DNA from: Vagococcus fluvialis bH819
GTDB lineage: Bacteria; Bacillota; Bacilli; Lactobacillales; Vagococcaceae
Direction of reading: 5' to 3'
Assembly (NCBI RefSeq): GCF_900163795.1
Contig: NZ_FWFD01000022.1
Coordinates: 1-50,011 of the forward strand
DNA: 50,011 nt
A program made the translations under genes and the position numbers. Shown here in pieces: positions 42,870 through 50,011 of the stretch. The notes beneath the pieces were generated by a model, which was given only the letters and a program-made list of their open reading frames with translations, was not told where the DNA came from and did not search any database. Positions within the stretch are counted from its first letter, which is position 1; each line of letters begins with the position of its first letter.

Positions 42870-43889
42870 GTGCTAAAAAAATCAGACATCCAATCATTTC
42901 CTAAGGTAGAATTACATTGTCATCTAGATGGCTCTATTCGTCCAATGACTTTACAAAAAATTGCCAAATTACAAGGGTTAGCAATTGATGAAAACATTGA
43001 TAATATTTCAAAAAAAATGCAAGCGCCATCAAATTGTCAAAATTTAAGTGAATATCTTGCTTGTTTTGATTTTGTATTACCGTATCTACAAACAAGCGAA
43101 GCGTTAGAAATGGCAGCTTTTGATGTGATGGAGCAAGCCTCAGAAGATGGTGTTAGATATATAGAAATTCGCTTTGCGCCAAGTTTGTCTATGGAAAAAG
43201 GCTTATCAGTAGAAGAAACCATCCAATCTGTTGCCAGTGGCATAGCAAAAGCGGAAGCGAAATATCCTATTTTTGGTAATTTACTAGTTATCGGTATGAA
43301 ATCTGGGGATCTTGATAGAGTATCATCAGTCTTTTCTGAAACTCACCAATTAAACCATAATAAAGTTGTCGGCTTTGATTTAGCGGGAGAAGAGAAAGAT
43401 TATTTTATTAAAGAATATCAAGAAGTCCTAGAAGTTGTAACGGATTTAGGAAGCATACCTTTAACCCTTCATGCTGGAGAGTGTGGTTGTGCTCATAATA
43501 TTTTCCAAGCAGTTGAAGTAGGAGCAAAACGGATTGGACATGGGATTGCTTTAAAAGGTGATGAAGCTGCTCAAAGAGAATTTAGTCAGTTAAACGCCTG
43601 TATTGAAGGTTGTCCGACGAGTAACGTTCAAACAAGAGCAATTGGAACGATTAAAGATTACCCGTTGAGAGAGTGGTTAGAAAATAATGTGACGTTTTGT
43701 ATTAGTACAGATAATAGAACGGTATCAGATACGACCTTAACGAAAGAATATCGCTTATTATTAGAAAATCTTGATTTGACTCAAGATGAATTAAGACTAC
43801 TAAATCATAATGGAATGAAGTATTCTTTTGCGGATGCAGAGCTTAAAAAGCAAGTGTTATCCGAAATCAATTATTTTGAATTTAACTAG
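42870..43889 (+). CDS. add: Adenosine deaminase
   Basis: 339 residues from a GTG start with AGGAGG 9 nt upstream. Zinc and catalytic motifs are all present: KVELHCHLDGSIRP, SIPLTLHAGECGCAHN (His and Glu), RIGHGIAL and CISTDNRTVSDTTLT (Asp). It deaminates adenosine and deoxyadenosine to inosine forms in purine salvage. It is monocistronic with its own promoter. ATG-initiated alternatives would remove the first zinc ligands, so the GTG is preferred. Confidence 0.95.
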   Translation: MLKKSDIQSFPKVELHCHLDGSIRPMTLQKIAKLQGLAIDENIDNISKKMQAPSNCQNLSEYLACFDFVLPYLQTSEALEMAAFDVMEQASEDGVRYIEIRFAPSLSMEKGLSVEETIQSVASGIAKAEAKYPIFGNLLVIGMKSGDLDRVSSVFSETHQLNHNKVVGFDLAGEEKDYFIKEYQEVLEVVTDLGSIPLTLHAGECGCAHNIFQAVEVGAKRIGHGIALKGDEAAQREFSQLNACIEGCPTSNVQTRAIGTIKDYPLREWLENNVTFCISTDNRTVSDTTLTKEYRLLLENLDLTQDELRLLNHNGMKYSFADAELKKQVLSEINYFEFN

Positions 43890-43976
43890 ATGTACTATAA
43901 AATCAGCCTTTCAGCCCTATCAATCTATAAATCAGTTTGTTAAAATAAACAAATAAAATAGAAAGATGGGATAGAG

Positions 43977-44360
43977 ATGAATGTATTAGGAAATATAATT
44001 TGGCTAATTTTTGGTGGCTTAATGGGAGCCATATCGTGGTTTATTGCTGGGTGTTTATGGTGTGTTACAATCATCGGAATTCCTGTAGGTTTACAGTGTT
44101 TCAAAATTGCTGGTTTAAGTTTATGGCCATTTGGAAAAAAAGTAGTTTATGGAACAAGTAGTATGTCTTTTCTTGTCAATATAATTTGGTTATTAGTAAG
44201 TGGTTGGGTATTAGCTTTAGGCCATGTAATTAGTGGTATTCTTTTATGTATTACGATTATCGGCATTCCGTTTGGCAAACAAAGTTTTAAACTAGCTCAG
44301 CTTGCTTTGATGCCTTTTGGAGCAAGAGTAGTCTCATCAAATAGTTACTATATGGATTAA
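43977..44360 (+). CDS. YccF/DUF307-family membrane protein
   Basis: 127 residues with two tandem YccF-type modules. Each is two helices around the motif CLWCVTIIGIPVGLQCFKIAGLSLWPFG, second copy LLCITIIGIPFGKQSFKLAQLALMPFG. Polytopic inner-membrane protein of unknown function, probably pore-like or regulatory. AAAGATGGG stands before the ATG. A terminator follows. Confidence 0.87.
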   Translation: MNVLGNIIWLIFGGLMGAISWFIAGCLWCVTIIGIPVGLQCFKIAGLSLWPFGKKVVYGTSSMSFLVNIIWLLVSGWVLALGHVISGILLCITIIGIPFGKQSFKLAQLALMPFGARVVSSNSYYMD

Positions 44361-44366
44361 AAAAAG

Positions 44367-44402
44367 AGATTTCGCTAAGAAAATTAGCAGAAATCTTTTT
44401 TT
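44367..44402 (+). terminator. Terminator of the yccF-like gene
   Basis: AGATTTCGCTAA (44367-44378) pairs with TTAGCagAAATCT (44384-44396) with a small bulge and a T-run. Confidence 0.78.
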
Positions 44403-44480
44403 GTTATTAATAAAAAATTACTATTTGGATAGATAAGTGCTAAAATAGTAAGTAACAAATAAAATTCGGGAGTGTTGAGT

Positions 44481-47114
44481 ATGAAAAAAAAGATTTTGAC
44501 AACTCTTTTGTTGTCCACTTTAGTGTTACCTTCGATAACTGGTGTAGGTCAAGTATTTGCTGAAGAAACATCATCATCTGTAGCTACGACAATAAGTGCA
44601 GAACAACCAAAAGAAGAGTCTCAACCGGTTACTGTAAAATACGTTGATGAGCAAGGGACAACTATTGCAGAAGAAGAGACGTTAAAGGGCAATTTAGATA
44701 CTGATTTTGAAGTCACACCAAAACCGATTACTGATTATACTTATAAAAATGTTGACACTAACTTAAAAGGGAAATATACCTCACAAGCGCAAGTGGTAAC
44801 GTTGACGTATGCTAAAAATGAAGCACCAATCGCTGAAGGATCTGTTACTGTTAGCTATGTAGATGATAAAGGAAACAGTATTTTAGTAGATGAAACTAAA
44901 AAAGGCTCAGTGGGAACTAGTTATAAAATTGAAAGTAAAGCAATTGATGGTTATACATTTAGCAAAGTTAAACAAGGCAATTTAACGGGTGAATTCAGTG
45001 AAGAATCTCAAAATATTGTTTTAGAATACAAAGAAAATGCTAAGAAAAGTGAAGTTACTGTTAAATTTGTAGATGATAAGAACAATGAAATAAAAAAATC
45101 AGTTGTCTACGAAGGTGAAGTCGGTAGTAAAGTACCAATCGCTAAAGAAAATATTACAGGGTATCAATTTGTCTCAGGTGTCACAGATGTTAACTATAAA
45201 GACGAAGCGCAAACTGTGACTCACACTTACAAAAAAGTAGGTCAAGGTCCTTATATTGCAGATGGCAGTCACGTTAAAGTAACTAAAAAAGGTTACAATA
45301 TGTATTCAAACTTTAGTTGGAATCAAAAAAATTCAAGTACCAATTTATACGGTCAAACATTTGAAGCTCGTGGTAGATACGAACATGCTAATGGTGCAAC
45401 GTATTATTCATTATTCAATGCTAAAAATGAGTGGCAAGGTTACATTAATGCCGATGCTACAACAAAAACTTCTCCACAAGGTCCTTATATTTCAGATGGT
45501 CGAATTGTTAAAGTAACTAAAAGAGGTTACGATAGTTGGTCAAATTTTAGTTGGAACAAAAAAAATTCTAATGATCAATTATATGGAAAAAACTTTAAAG
45601 CACAAGGTAGGTATGAGCATTTTAATGGTAATACGTATTATTCATTATACGATGTAAAAGGTGAATGGTATGGTTACATCAATGCTAACGCTGTATCAGA
45701 TGGAAAAGAAGAAGGTAACTATATTTCAGATGGTCGTTATGTTAAAGTGGCCAAAAAAGGCTATAATGTTTGGTCGAATTTTGGTTGGAACAAAAAGAAT
45801 TTAAGTGATAACCTATATGATCAAACCTTACAAGCGCGTGGTCGCTATGAACATTTTAATGGTGAAACTTATTATTCACTTTATAATGTGAAGGGTGAGT
45901 GGCAAGGTTATTTAAATGCATCTGCTACAACAAGCGCTAATCCAGAAGGATCATATATATCGGATGGCCGTTTTGTAACTGTTGATAAAATGGGCTATGA
46001 TGTTTACTCTGATTTTAGTTGGACGGTTAAAAATAAAAGTGACATATTAAAAGGCAACACATTTACTGCCAAAGGTCGTTATGAACATATTAATGGTAAT
46101 ACTTATTATTCGTTGTATGATAATCAAAACAAATGGCAAGGTTACATTGATGCCAAAGCAGCTAGTGTGGTTAGTAAACCAGAAGGATCATATATAGCTG
46201 ATGGTCGTTTTGTAAAAGTGAATAAAACTGGTTATAATGTGTGGTCAAATTTTGATTGGAAATTCCGTAATAAGAGCGATGAATTGATGGGAAAAACTTT
46301 AGAAGCCCGAGGTCGCTACGAACATGCTAATGGTAGTACTTATTATTCATTATTTGATTTAAATGGTGAGTGGCAAGGTTATATTAATGCTGAAGCGACA
46401 GTTGACGCTAAAGCGGAAGGTAATTATATTCCAGATGGAGATTACGTTAAAATCACTAAAAAAGGTGTAGATCTTTATTCTAATTTTAACTGGAATAAAA
46501 AAGGAACGACAGATTTGATGGTTGATAAATATTATCAAGCCCGAGGTCGCTATGAACACGCTAATGGAAAAACTTATTATTCATTATTTGATAGTAACAA
46601 TATTTGGCAAGGTTATTTAGAATCAAGTGCGGCGATTAAAATTACAAGCCCACAAGGACCTTACATCTCAGATGGTCGTTACTTCAAAGTGACAAATAAA
46701 GGTTTTGATGTGTGGGGTTCATTTAAAGAAAATAAAGTAAATTCAACAGATTCATTATATGGTAATCTCTACCAAGCCCGAGGCCGCTATGAACATGTAA
46801 ATGGTAAGACGTATTATACTATCTATGATAATAAAGGTGTTTGGCAAGGATATGTAGATTCAAAAGCGGGCGATATCACAAAAGCGCAAGGTCCACATAT
46901 TGGAGATAATCGCTATGCAACAGTGACTACTAAGGGATATGATGTTTATTCTAATTTTGATTGGAAAGTTGTAACAACTAGTACAAAACTATTCGGAAAA
47001 ACATACCAAGCCCGAGGCCGTTATGAGCATTTCAACGGACATACTTATTATTCATTATTTGATGGTGATAAATGGATTGGCTACATTAATGGAAACGCAG
47101 TTACATTGAATTAA
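44481..47114 (+). CDS. Secreted MucBP / GW(SH3)-repeat surface protein
   Basis: 877 residues from ATG 44481, with CGGGAG 8 nt upstream. The signal peptide is MKKKILTTLLLSTLVLPSITG, cleaved near VFA-EET. Three MucBP-like units follow (about 45-260), each VTVxYVDxxGxxI...G..GTxYxI. Then come eight units of about 78 residues with the pattern GPYISDGRYVKVTKKGYxVWSNFxW...QARGRYEHxNGxTYYSLYDxxGxWQGYINAxA, resembling GW/SH3-like cell-wall-binding modules. No LPxTG motif, hydrophobic tail or catalytic domain is seen. It is therefore probably retained non-covalently on teichoic acids or peptidoglycan while the MucBP part binds glycans. Its role as adhesin is inference. Confidence 0.88.
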   Translation: MKKKILTTLLLSTLVLPSITGVGQVFAEETSSSVATTISAEQPKEESQPVTVKYVDEQGTTIAEEETLKGNLDTDFEVTPKPITDYTYKNVDTNLKGKYTSQAQVVTLTYAKNEAPIAEGSVTVSYVDDKGNSILVDETKKGSVGTSYKIESKAIDGYTFSKVKQGNLTGEFSEESQNIVLEYKENAKKSEVTVKFVDDKNNEIKKSVVYEGEVGSKVPIAKENITGYQFVSGVTDVNYKDEAQTVTHTYKKVGQGPYIADGSHVKVTKKGYNMYSNFSWNQKNSSTNLYGQTFEARGRYEHANGATYYSLFNAKNEWQGYINADATTKTSPQGPYISDGRIVKVTKRGYDSWSNFSWNKKNSNDQLYGKNFKAQGRYEHFNGNTYYSLYDVKGEWYGYINANAVSDGKEEGNYISDGRYVKVAKKGYNVWSNFGWNKKNLSDNLYDQTLQARGRYEHFNGETYYSLYNVKGEWQGYLNASATTSANPEGSYISDGRFVTVDKMGYDVYSDFSWTVKNKSDILKGNTFTAKGRYEHINGNTYYSLYDNQNKWQGYIDAKAASVVSKPEGSYIADGRFVKVNKTGYNVWSNFDWKFRNKSDELMGKTLEARGRYEHANGSTYYSLFDLNGEWQGYINAEATVDAKAEGNYIPDGDYVKITKKGVDLYSNFNWNKKGTTDLMVDKYYQARGRYEHANGKTYYSLFDSNNIWQGYLESSAAIKITSPQGPYISDGRYFKVTNKGFDVWGSFKENKVNSTDSLYGNLYQARGRYEHVNGKTYYTIYDNKGVWQGYVDSKAGDITKAQGPHIGDNRYATVTTKGYDVYSNFDWKVVTTSTKLFGKTYQARGRYEHFNGHTYYSLFDGDKWIGYINGNAVTLN
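45247..47111 (+). repeat. Eight tandem GW/SH3-like coding repeats (~235 bp)
   Basis: Repeat starts are spaced about 234-237 bp. A conserved DNA core, GCYCGAGGYCGYTATGAACA and variants, encodes ARGRYEH in every unit. Units are diverged but alignable. The block carries no LPxTG or catalytic insert. Confidence 0.85.
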
Positions 47115-47123
47115 TTAGAATAA

Positions 47124-47170
47124 AAAAGATTAGCAAGGATATAGTGTTATTCCTTGTTAATCTTTTCTTT
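47124..47170 (+). terminator. Terminator of the MucBP/GW gene
   Basis: AAAAGATTAGCAAGG (47124-47138) pairs with CCTTGTTAATCTTTT (47152-47166) with one mismatch. Confidence 0.8.
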
Positions 47171-47183
47171 TATATATATAATA

Positions 47184-47205
47184 AACTAAGTTAATAAAGT
47201 TAGTT
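47184..47205 (+). promoter_or_regulatory. Operator-like dyad before the ROK regulator
   Basis: AACTAA (47184-47189), 10 nt, TTAGTT (47200-47205), just before the ribosome-binding site AAGGAAGG. A possible autoregulatory site. Confidence 0.4.
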
Positions 47206-47222
47206 TTAAAAGGAAGGTGTTT

Positions 47223-48233
47223 ATGGAACCTAGTAAACCACAAATGGTCAAACAGAATAATTTAGCTTATTTACTACAGCTGATAAAACAAAATGGGCCA
47301 ATTCCTAAAAGGATGTTAGCAGAATTAAGCGGTTTGAGTGTTGTGACAATTAACAAACTAATTCCTGATTTGTTAGATAAAAAAATGATAACGGCATTTT
47401 CTCATGATGTTATAACTGGGGGGCGTCATGCCGTCTCTTATATATTTAATGAAAAGAAAAGCTTACTATTAATAGTAAAAATGGTGGAAAAAGATAAAGG
47501 AATTATGCATTTCTTTTACTATGTATGCGACTTATATGGAAAAGTAATTAAAGAAGATGAAATGTCATCTCAAAATTTAGAGTGGGAAGAGTTCCTAAAA
47601 ACGATAGAAATTTGGAATAAAATTTATCCAGAAATCGAAACAATTGTTTTAGGAATCCCAGGTGTTGAAACGAATGGCGTTATTAAATTAGTTGACTTTC
47701 CAATGTTAAAGAATCGTAAATTAAAAGAAGAATTGACCGATAGATTTAACTGCCGTATTCAGATTGAAAATGATGTCAATGCTGCTGTTCTAGGTTATGC
47801 AGAAAAGTGCGATAATGAAGCAGTTGTTTCAGGTATTTACTATCCAAACGGTTTTCCACCAGGTGGAGGTATCTCTATTCAAAAGAAATTACTGAAAGGT
47901 AAAAATAATTTGGTAGGAGAGGTAGTATGGCTTCCTCTAGGAGAAGATTGGTCGATTGATAATATTGCAAAAGTAAATTTGAAAAGTCATTTAGAAAAAA
48001 TAATTAAAAGTTTTATCAGTTTGTATGATCCCCATGAAATTGTTGTATATGCAACACATGAGAGAATAAGGCAAGAATTGATTAATGAAGTATGTGCTAA
48101 ATTGGAAGAGCAATCTCCCGTGTTTGAATTACCTAGGATTAAACTTTCGAGAAATTTTAATGAAGATTATTTATTAGGTTTAATTACTATAGGCATTCGT
48201 GAGATGGATGAACTAATGAAATTAAAATTATAA
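47223..48233 (+). CDS. ROK-family transcriptional regulator
   Basis: 336 residues from ATG 47223. The N-terminal winged helix is AYLLQLIKQNGPIPKRMLAELSGLSVVTINKLIPDLLDKKMI. A ROK sugar-kinase-like domain follows (ETIVLGIPGVETNGVIK, CRIQIENDVNAAVLGYA). The usual glycine-rich ATP loop and zinc-binding GC-cysteine motif of ROK kinases are not evident. A purely regulatory, sugar-binding role is likely. It leads an operon with an acetyltransferase and a HAD phosphatase. Confidence 0.85.
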   Translation: MEPSKPQMVKQNNLAYLLQLIKQNGPIPKRMLAELSGLSVVTINKLIPDLLDKKMITAFSHDVITGGRHAVSYIFNEKKSLLLIVKMVEKDKGIMHFFYYVCDLYGKVIKEDEMSSQNLEWEEFLKTIEIWNKIYPEIETIVLGIPGVETNGVIKLVDFPMLKNRKLKEELTDRFNCRIQIENDVNAAVLGYAEKCDNEAVVSGIYYPNGFPPGGGISIQKKLLKGKNNLVGEVVWLPLGEDWSIDNIAKVNLKSHLEKIIKSFISLYDPHEIVVYATHERIRQELINEVCAKLEEQSPVFELPRIKLSRNFNEDYLLGLITIGIREMDELMKLKL

Positions 48234-48251
48234 ATTGAAAGAGATGATAAG

Positions 48252-48872
48252 ATGAGAACCGAAAAACAAAAAATGCTACAAGAAGATCTATATTTAGCAA
48301 ATGATATAGAATTAAGGCACGATGTAAAAAGAAGTCGTCGATTAACACGTTTATTTAATCAAACAACCGAAGAGCAGATAGAGTATCGCAGTGACTTATT
48401 AAAAGAGTTATTCAAAGGAACAGGTAATAATATCTATATGGAGCCACCTTTTAGATGTGATTATGGATCAAACATTACAATTGGAAATAATTTTTATGCT
48501 AATTTTGATTGTTGCTTCTTAGACGTTGCGAATATTACTATAGGTGAAAATGTTATGTTTGGTCCTAAAGTTAACCTATTAACCCCGGGCCATCCTCTAG
48601 ATGTAACGGTTCGAAATTCTGGATTAGAATATGGAAAAGAAATCAAAATAGGTGACAATGTTTGGTTAGGTGGAAATGTAACGGTGAATCCTGGAGTGAC
48701 TATTGGCAATAATACAGTAATTGGGTCGGGAGCAGTCGTGACAAAAGACATACCTGACAACGTAGTAGCTGCAGGGAATCCCTGTAAAGTTATTAGAACT
48801 ATTGGAGAAGAAGATAAGACTTATTGGAAAAACAAACAAAAAGCTTATTGGAAGGAGATTGAAAATGATTAA
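48252..48872 (+). CDS. Sugar O-acetyltransferase (maltose/galactoside acetyltransferase family)
   Basis: 206 residues. N-terminal Mac domain (EKQKMLQEDLYLANDIEL...), then left-handed beta-helix hexapeptide repeats (NITIGNNFYANFDCCFLDVANITIGENVMFGP). Catalytic His in LLTPGHPLD. The C-terminal segment VVTKDIPDNVVAAGNPCKVIR is typical of LacA/Maa enzymes. It transfers acetyl from acetyl-CoA to a sugar hydroxyl. It overlaps the next gene by 8 nt. Confidence 0.92.
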   Translation: MRTEKQKMLQEDLYLANDIELRHDVKRSRRLTRLFNQTTEEQIEYRSDLLKELFKGTGNNIYMEPPFRCDYGSNITIGNNFYANFDCCFLDVANITIGENVMFGPKVNLLTPGHPLDVTVRNSGLEYGKEIKIGDNVWLGGNVTVNPGVTIGNNTVIGSGAVVTKDIPDNVVAAGNPCKVIRTIGEEDKTYWKNKQKAYWKEIEND

Positions 48873-49683
48873 ATTGGTCGCAGTTGATATGGATGGAACT
48901 TTTTTATCTTCTAACAAAGAATATAACCGTGAGCGATTTATGAAAATATATGAAGAAATGAAACGGAAAAGTATTAAATTTGTAGTAGCTAGTGGTAATC
49001 AATACTATCAATTGAAATCGTTTTTCCCAGAAATTGCTGAAGAAATATCTTTTGTCGCAGAAAATGGTGCGCTTGTAATTAGCGAAGGTGAAGAGCTGTT
49101 CTGTGGAAAGATGTCAGACGATTTGGTTCAAGAGGTGTTAGATTTTATAAAAGAACAGCCAGAAGTTTTTATGATTGTTTGTGGACGTAAAAGTGCCTAC
49201 ACAAGTGAAAAAGAGCCACAGGAATTAATAAATTTAGGTAAAACTTATTACCATAGACTACAAGTATTACCAGAGATTACCCAAGAAATTGATGATATTT
49301 TCTTTAAAGTTGCGACTAATGTACCAGTTGATGAAACAGAGCGTTTTTTAGCATTCTTCAATGAAAAATTTTCTGGGAGGTTAGAAGCAGTATCAAGTGG
49401 TCATGGAGATATTGATTTGATTATACCGGGTCTTCACAAAGCAAACGGGCTGCAGATTCTTCAAGAAAAATGGGGAATAGATGCTTCTGAAATTGTCGCA
49501 TTTGGAGACGGAGGTAACGATTTAGAGATGTTACGACATGTTAAATATAGTTACGCTATGGAGAATAGCAGCCGAAAAGTTAAAAAAACTGCAACTTATC
49601 TGGCGCCAGACAATGACAATGAAGGGGTACTAGCCGTATTAGAAAAGATACTTACATTATCACAAAAAGATAGGAATAGTTGA
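48865..49683 (+). CDS. Cof-type HAD-IIB sugar phosphatase
   Basis: 272 residues from ATG 48865, with AAGGAG 8-9 nt upstream; longer upstream starts lie inside the acetyltransferase gene. Motif I is AVDMDGTFLSSNKEYN, motif II VVASGNQYY, motif III Lys in the HKANGLQIL segment, motif IV FGDGGNDLEMLRH. The C2B cap marks the Cof/YbiV group, which dephosphorylates sugar phosphates and flavins. As the last gene of the ROK-acetyltransferase operon it may detoxify excess phospho-sugars (inference). Confidence 0.92.
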   Translation: MIKLVAVDMDGTFLSSNKEYNRERFMKIYEEMKRKSIKFVVASGNQYYQLKSFFPEIAEEISFVAENGALVISEGEELFCGKMSDDLVQEVLDFIKEQPEVFMIVCGRKSAYTSEKEPQELINLGKTYYHRLQVLPEITQEIDDIFFKVATNVPVDETERFLAFFNEKFSGRLEAVSSGHGDIDLIIPGLHKANGLQILQEKWGIDASEIVAFGDGGNDLEMLRHVKYSYAMENSSRKVKKTATYLAPDNDNEGVLAVLEKILTLSQKDRNS

Positions 49684-49916
49684 TATTAATAGGAGCTTAG
49701 AACTTAGTTGTATAATTATTGTCGACACAAAATATATTTTTTAGAAAGAATTGATTTAAAAAATCAAGATAGCTTCAAATTTAAAAGGAAGACAAGTGGT
49801 GGTTCTTTTTTCTATTACTTTTAATATTTATACCTGCATAGGTCTTGAATTATAAAATATGTTTAAATAGGTCAATACATAAAGGAGATAGAGTTTAGAG
49901 TATCTAATAAATTAAC
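49684..49916. other. Non-coding interval before the tRNA gene
   Basis: About 230 bp with no convincing gene, hairpin or repeat. An AAAGGAGATAG at about 49880 is not followed by a usable start codon. Confidence 0.5.
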
Positions 49917-49945
49917 TAGACAATAGTTGTGTGGGATGGTATTAT
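49917..49945 (+). promoter_or_regulatory. Promoter of the tRNA-Arg gene
   Basis: TAGACA (49917-49922), 17-bp spacer, TATTAT (49940-49945), 22 bp before the tRNA 5' end. Confidence 0.65.
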
Positions 49946-49967
49946 TTATTTTGTTGAAAATAAACAA

Positions 49968-50011
49968 GCGCCCATAGCTCAATTGGATAGAGTGTCTGAC
50001 TACGGATCAGA
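49968..50011 (+). tRNA. tRNA-Arg (anticodon ACG), 3' end beyond the window
   Basis: The 5' acceptor strand is GCGCCCA, followed by TA and a D-arm GCTCAATTGGATAGAGT. The anticodon arm TCTGA-CTACGGA-TCAGA is complete and has loop anticodon ACG. The variable loop, T arm and 3' acceptor strand are cut off by the window end. Confidence 0.92.

Noticed and set aside
49860-49966. Search for an integrase or attachment site next to the tRNA-Arg gene
   Set aside because: tRNA-Arg genes are common integration sites, but no repeat of the tRNA 3' end or integrase is visible, and the 3' end lies outside the window.

Overview
The window reads as chromosome from a low-GC Gram-positive lactic acid bacterium of the Enterococcaceae. 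Vagococcus or a close relative of Enterococcus is my best guess, inferred from gene content and AT-rich codon use; no 16S gene is present. Evidence includes sortase-anchored Cna-B proteins, a malic-acid utilisation locus (MaeK/MaeR/permease/malic enzyme), enterocin-type peptide pheromone genes, an MhqR quinone-response operon and PTS/phospho-glycosidase loci. I see no transposase, integrase, CRISPR array or rRNA. The window ends inside a tRNA-Arg(ACG).

Layout. 1-1.5 kb: 3' end of a Cna-B repeat adhesin with an LPQTN anchor. 1.5-1.8 kb: a 123-bp tandem repeat that runs into the 3' end of a pucR-type regulator. 3.5-5.3 kb: overlapping cytoplasmic ankyrin/TPR and ankyrin-lipoprotein genes. 5.3-9.6 kb: the most interesting locus. 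It encodes a short double-glycine, two-cysteine peptide resembling enterocin A / carnobacteriocin B2 induction factors, an AgrC-like kinase and an AgrA-like LytTR regulator. Two unknown small membrane proteins follow under a promoter that shares a box with the peptide promoter, then a CPBP membrane protease and an enterocin A-type immunity protein. No bacteriocin structural gene or dedicated exporter is visible. 9.6-10.2 kb: two small genes of unknown function. 10.5-15.4 kb: malate locus with the two-component system divergent from the permease and malic enzyme. 15.4-19.6 kb: ABM monooxygenase, lipoprotein, tandem FMN reductases, a decayed surface-protein locus (WxL-like remnant plus a frameshifted LPKTN protein) and a YoaK-type membrane protein. 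19.8-23.5 kb: OmpR/histidine kinase pair followed by PepSY and C39-like secreted proteins. 24-27.6 kb: MhqR operon (regulator, two ring-cleavage dioxygenase-like proteins, flavin reductase, MhqD hydrolase) with a perfect 20-bp operator.

27.9-32.4 kb: an AraC regulator fused to a GH39-like domain, then sppA, an RDD protein and a DUF4064-like protein. 32.5-33.6 kb: ASCH protein and an unknown. 33.7-37.9 kb: alpha-glucoside PTS, GH4 6-phospho-alpha-glucosidase, RpiR regulator and a membrane protein. 38-39.7 kb: small genes (GNAT, DUF3977-like, membrane proteins). 39.9-42.2 kb: RpiR regulator divergent from a GH1 6-phospho-beta-glucosidase. 42.2-44.4 kb: MepB-like protein, adenosine deaminase, YccF-like protein. 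44.5-47.1 kb: a secreted protein with three MucBP-like and eight GW/SH3-like repeats and no sortase motif. 47.2-49.7 kb: ROK regulator, sugar O-acetyltransferase and HAD phosphatase in one operon.

All functional calls come from reading sequence and remembered family features; no search was run. Most genes sit in short operons closed by clear intrinsic terminators, several of them bidirectional between convergent genes.
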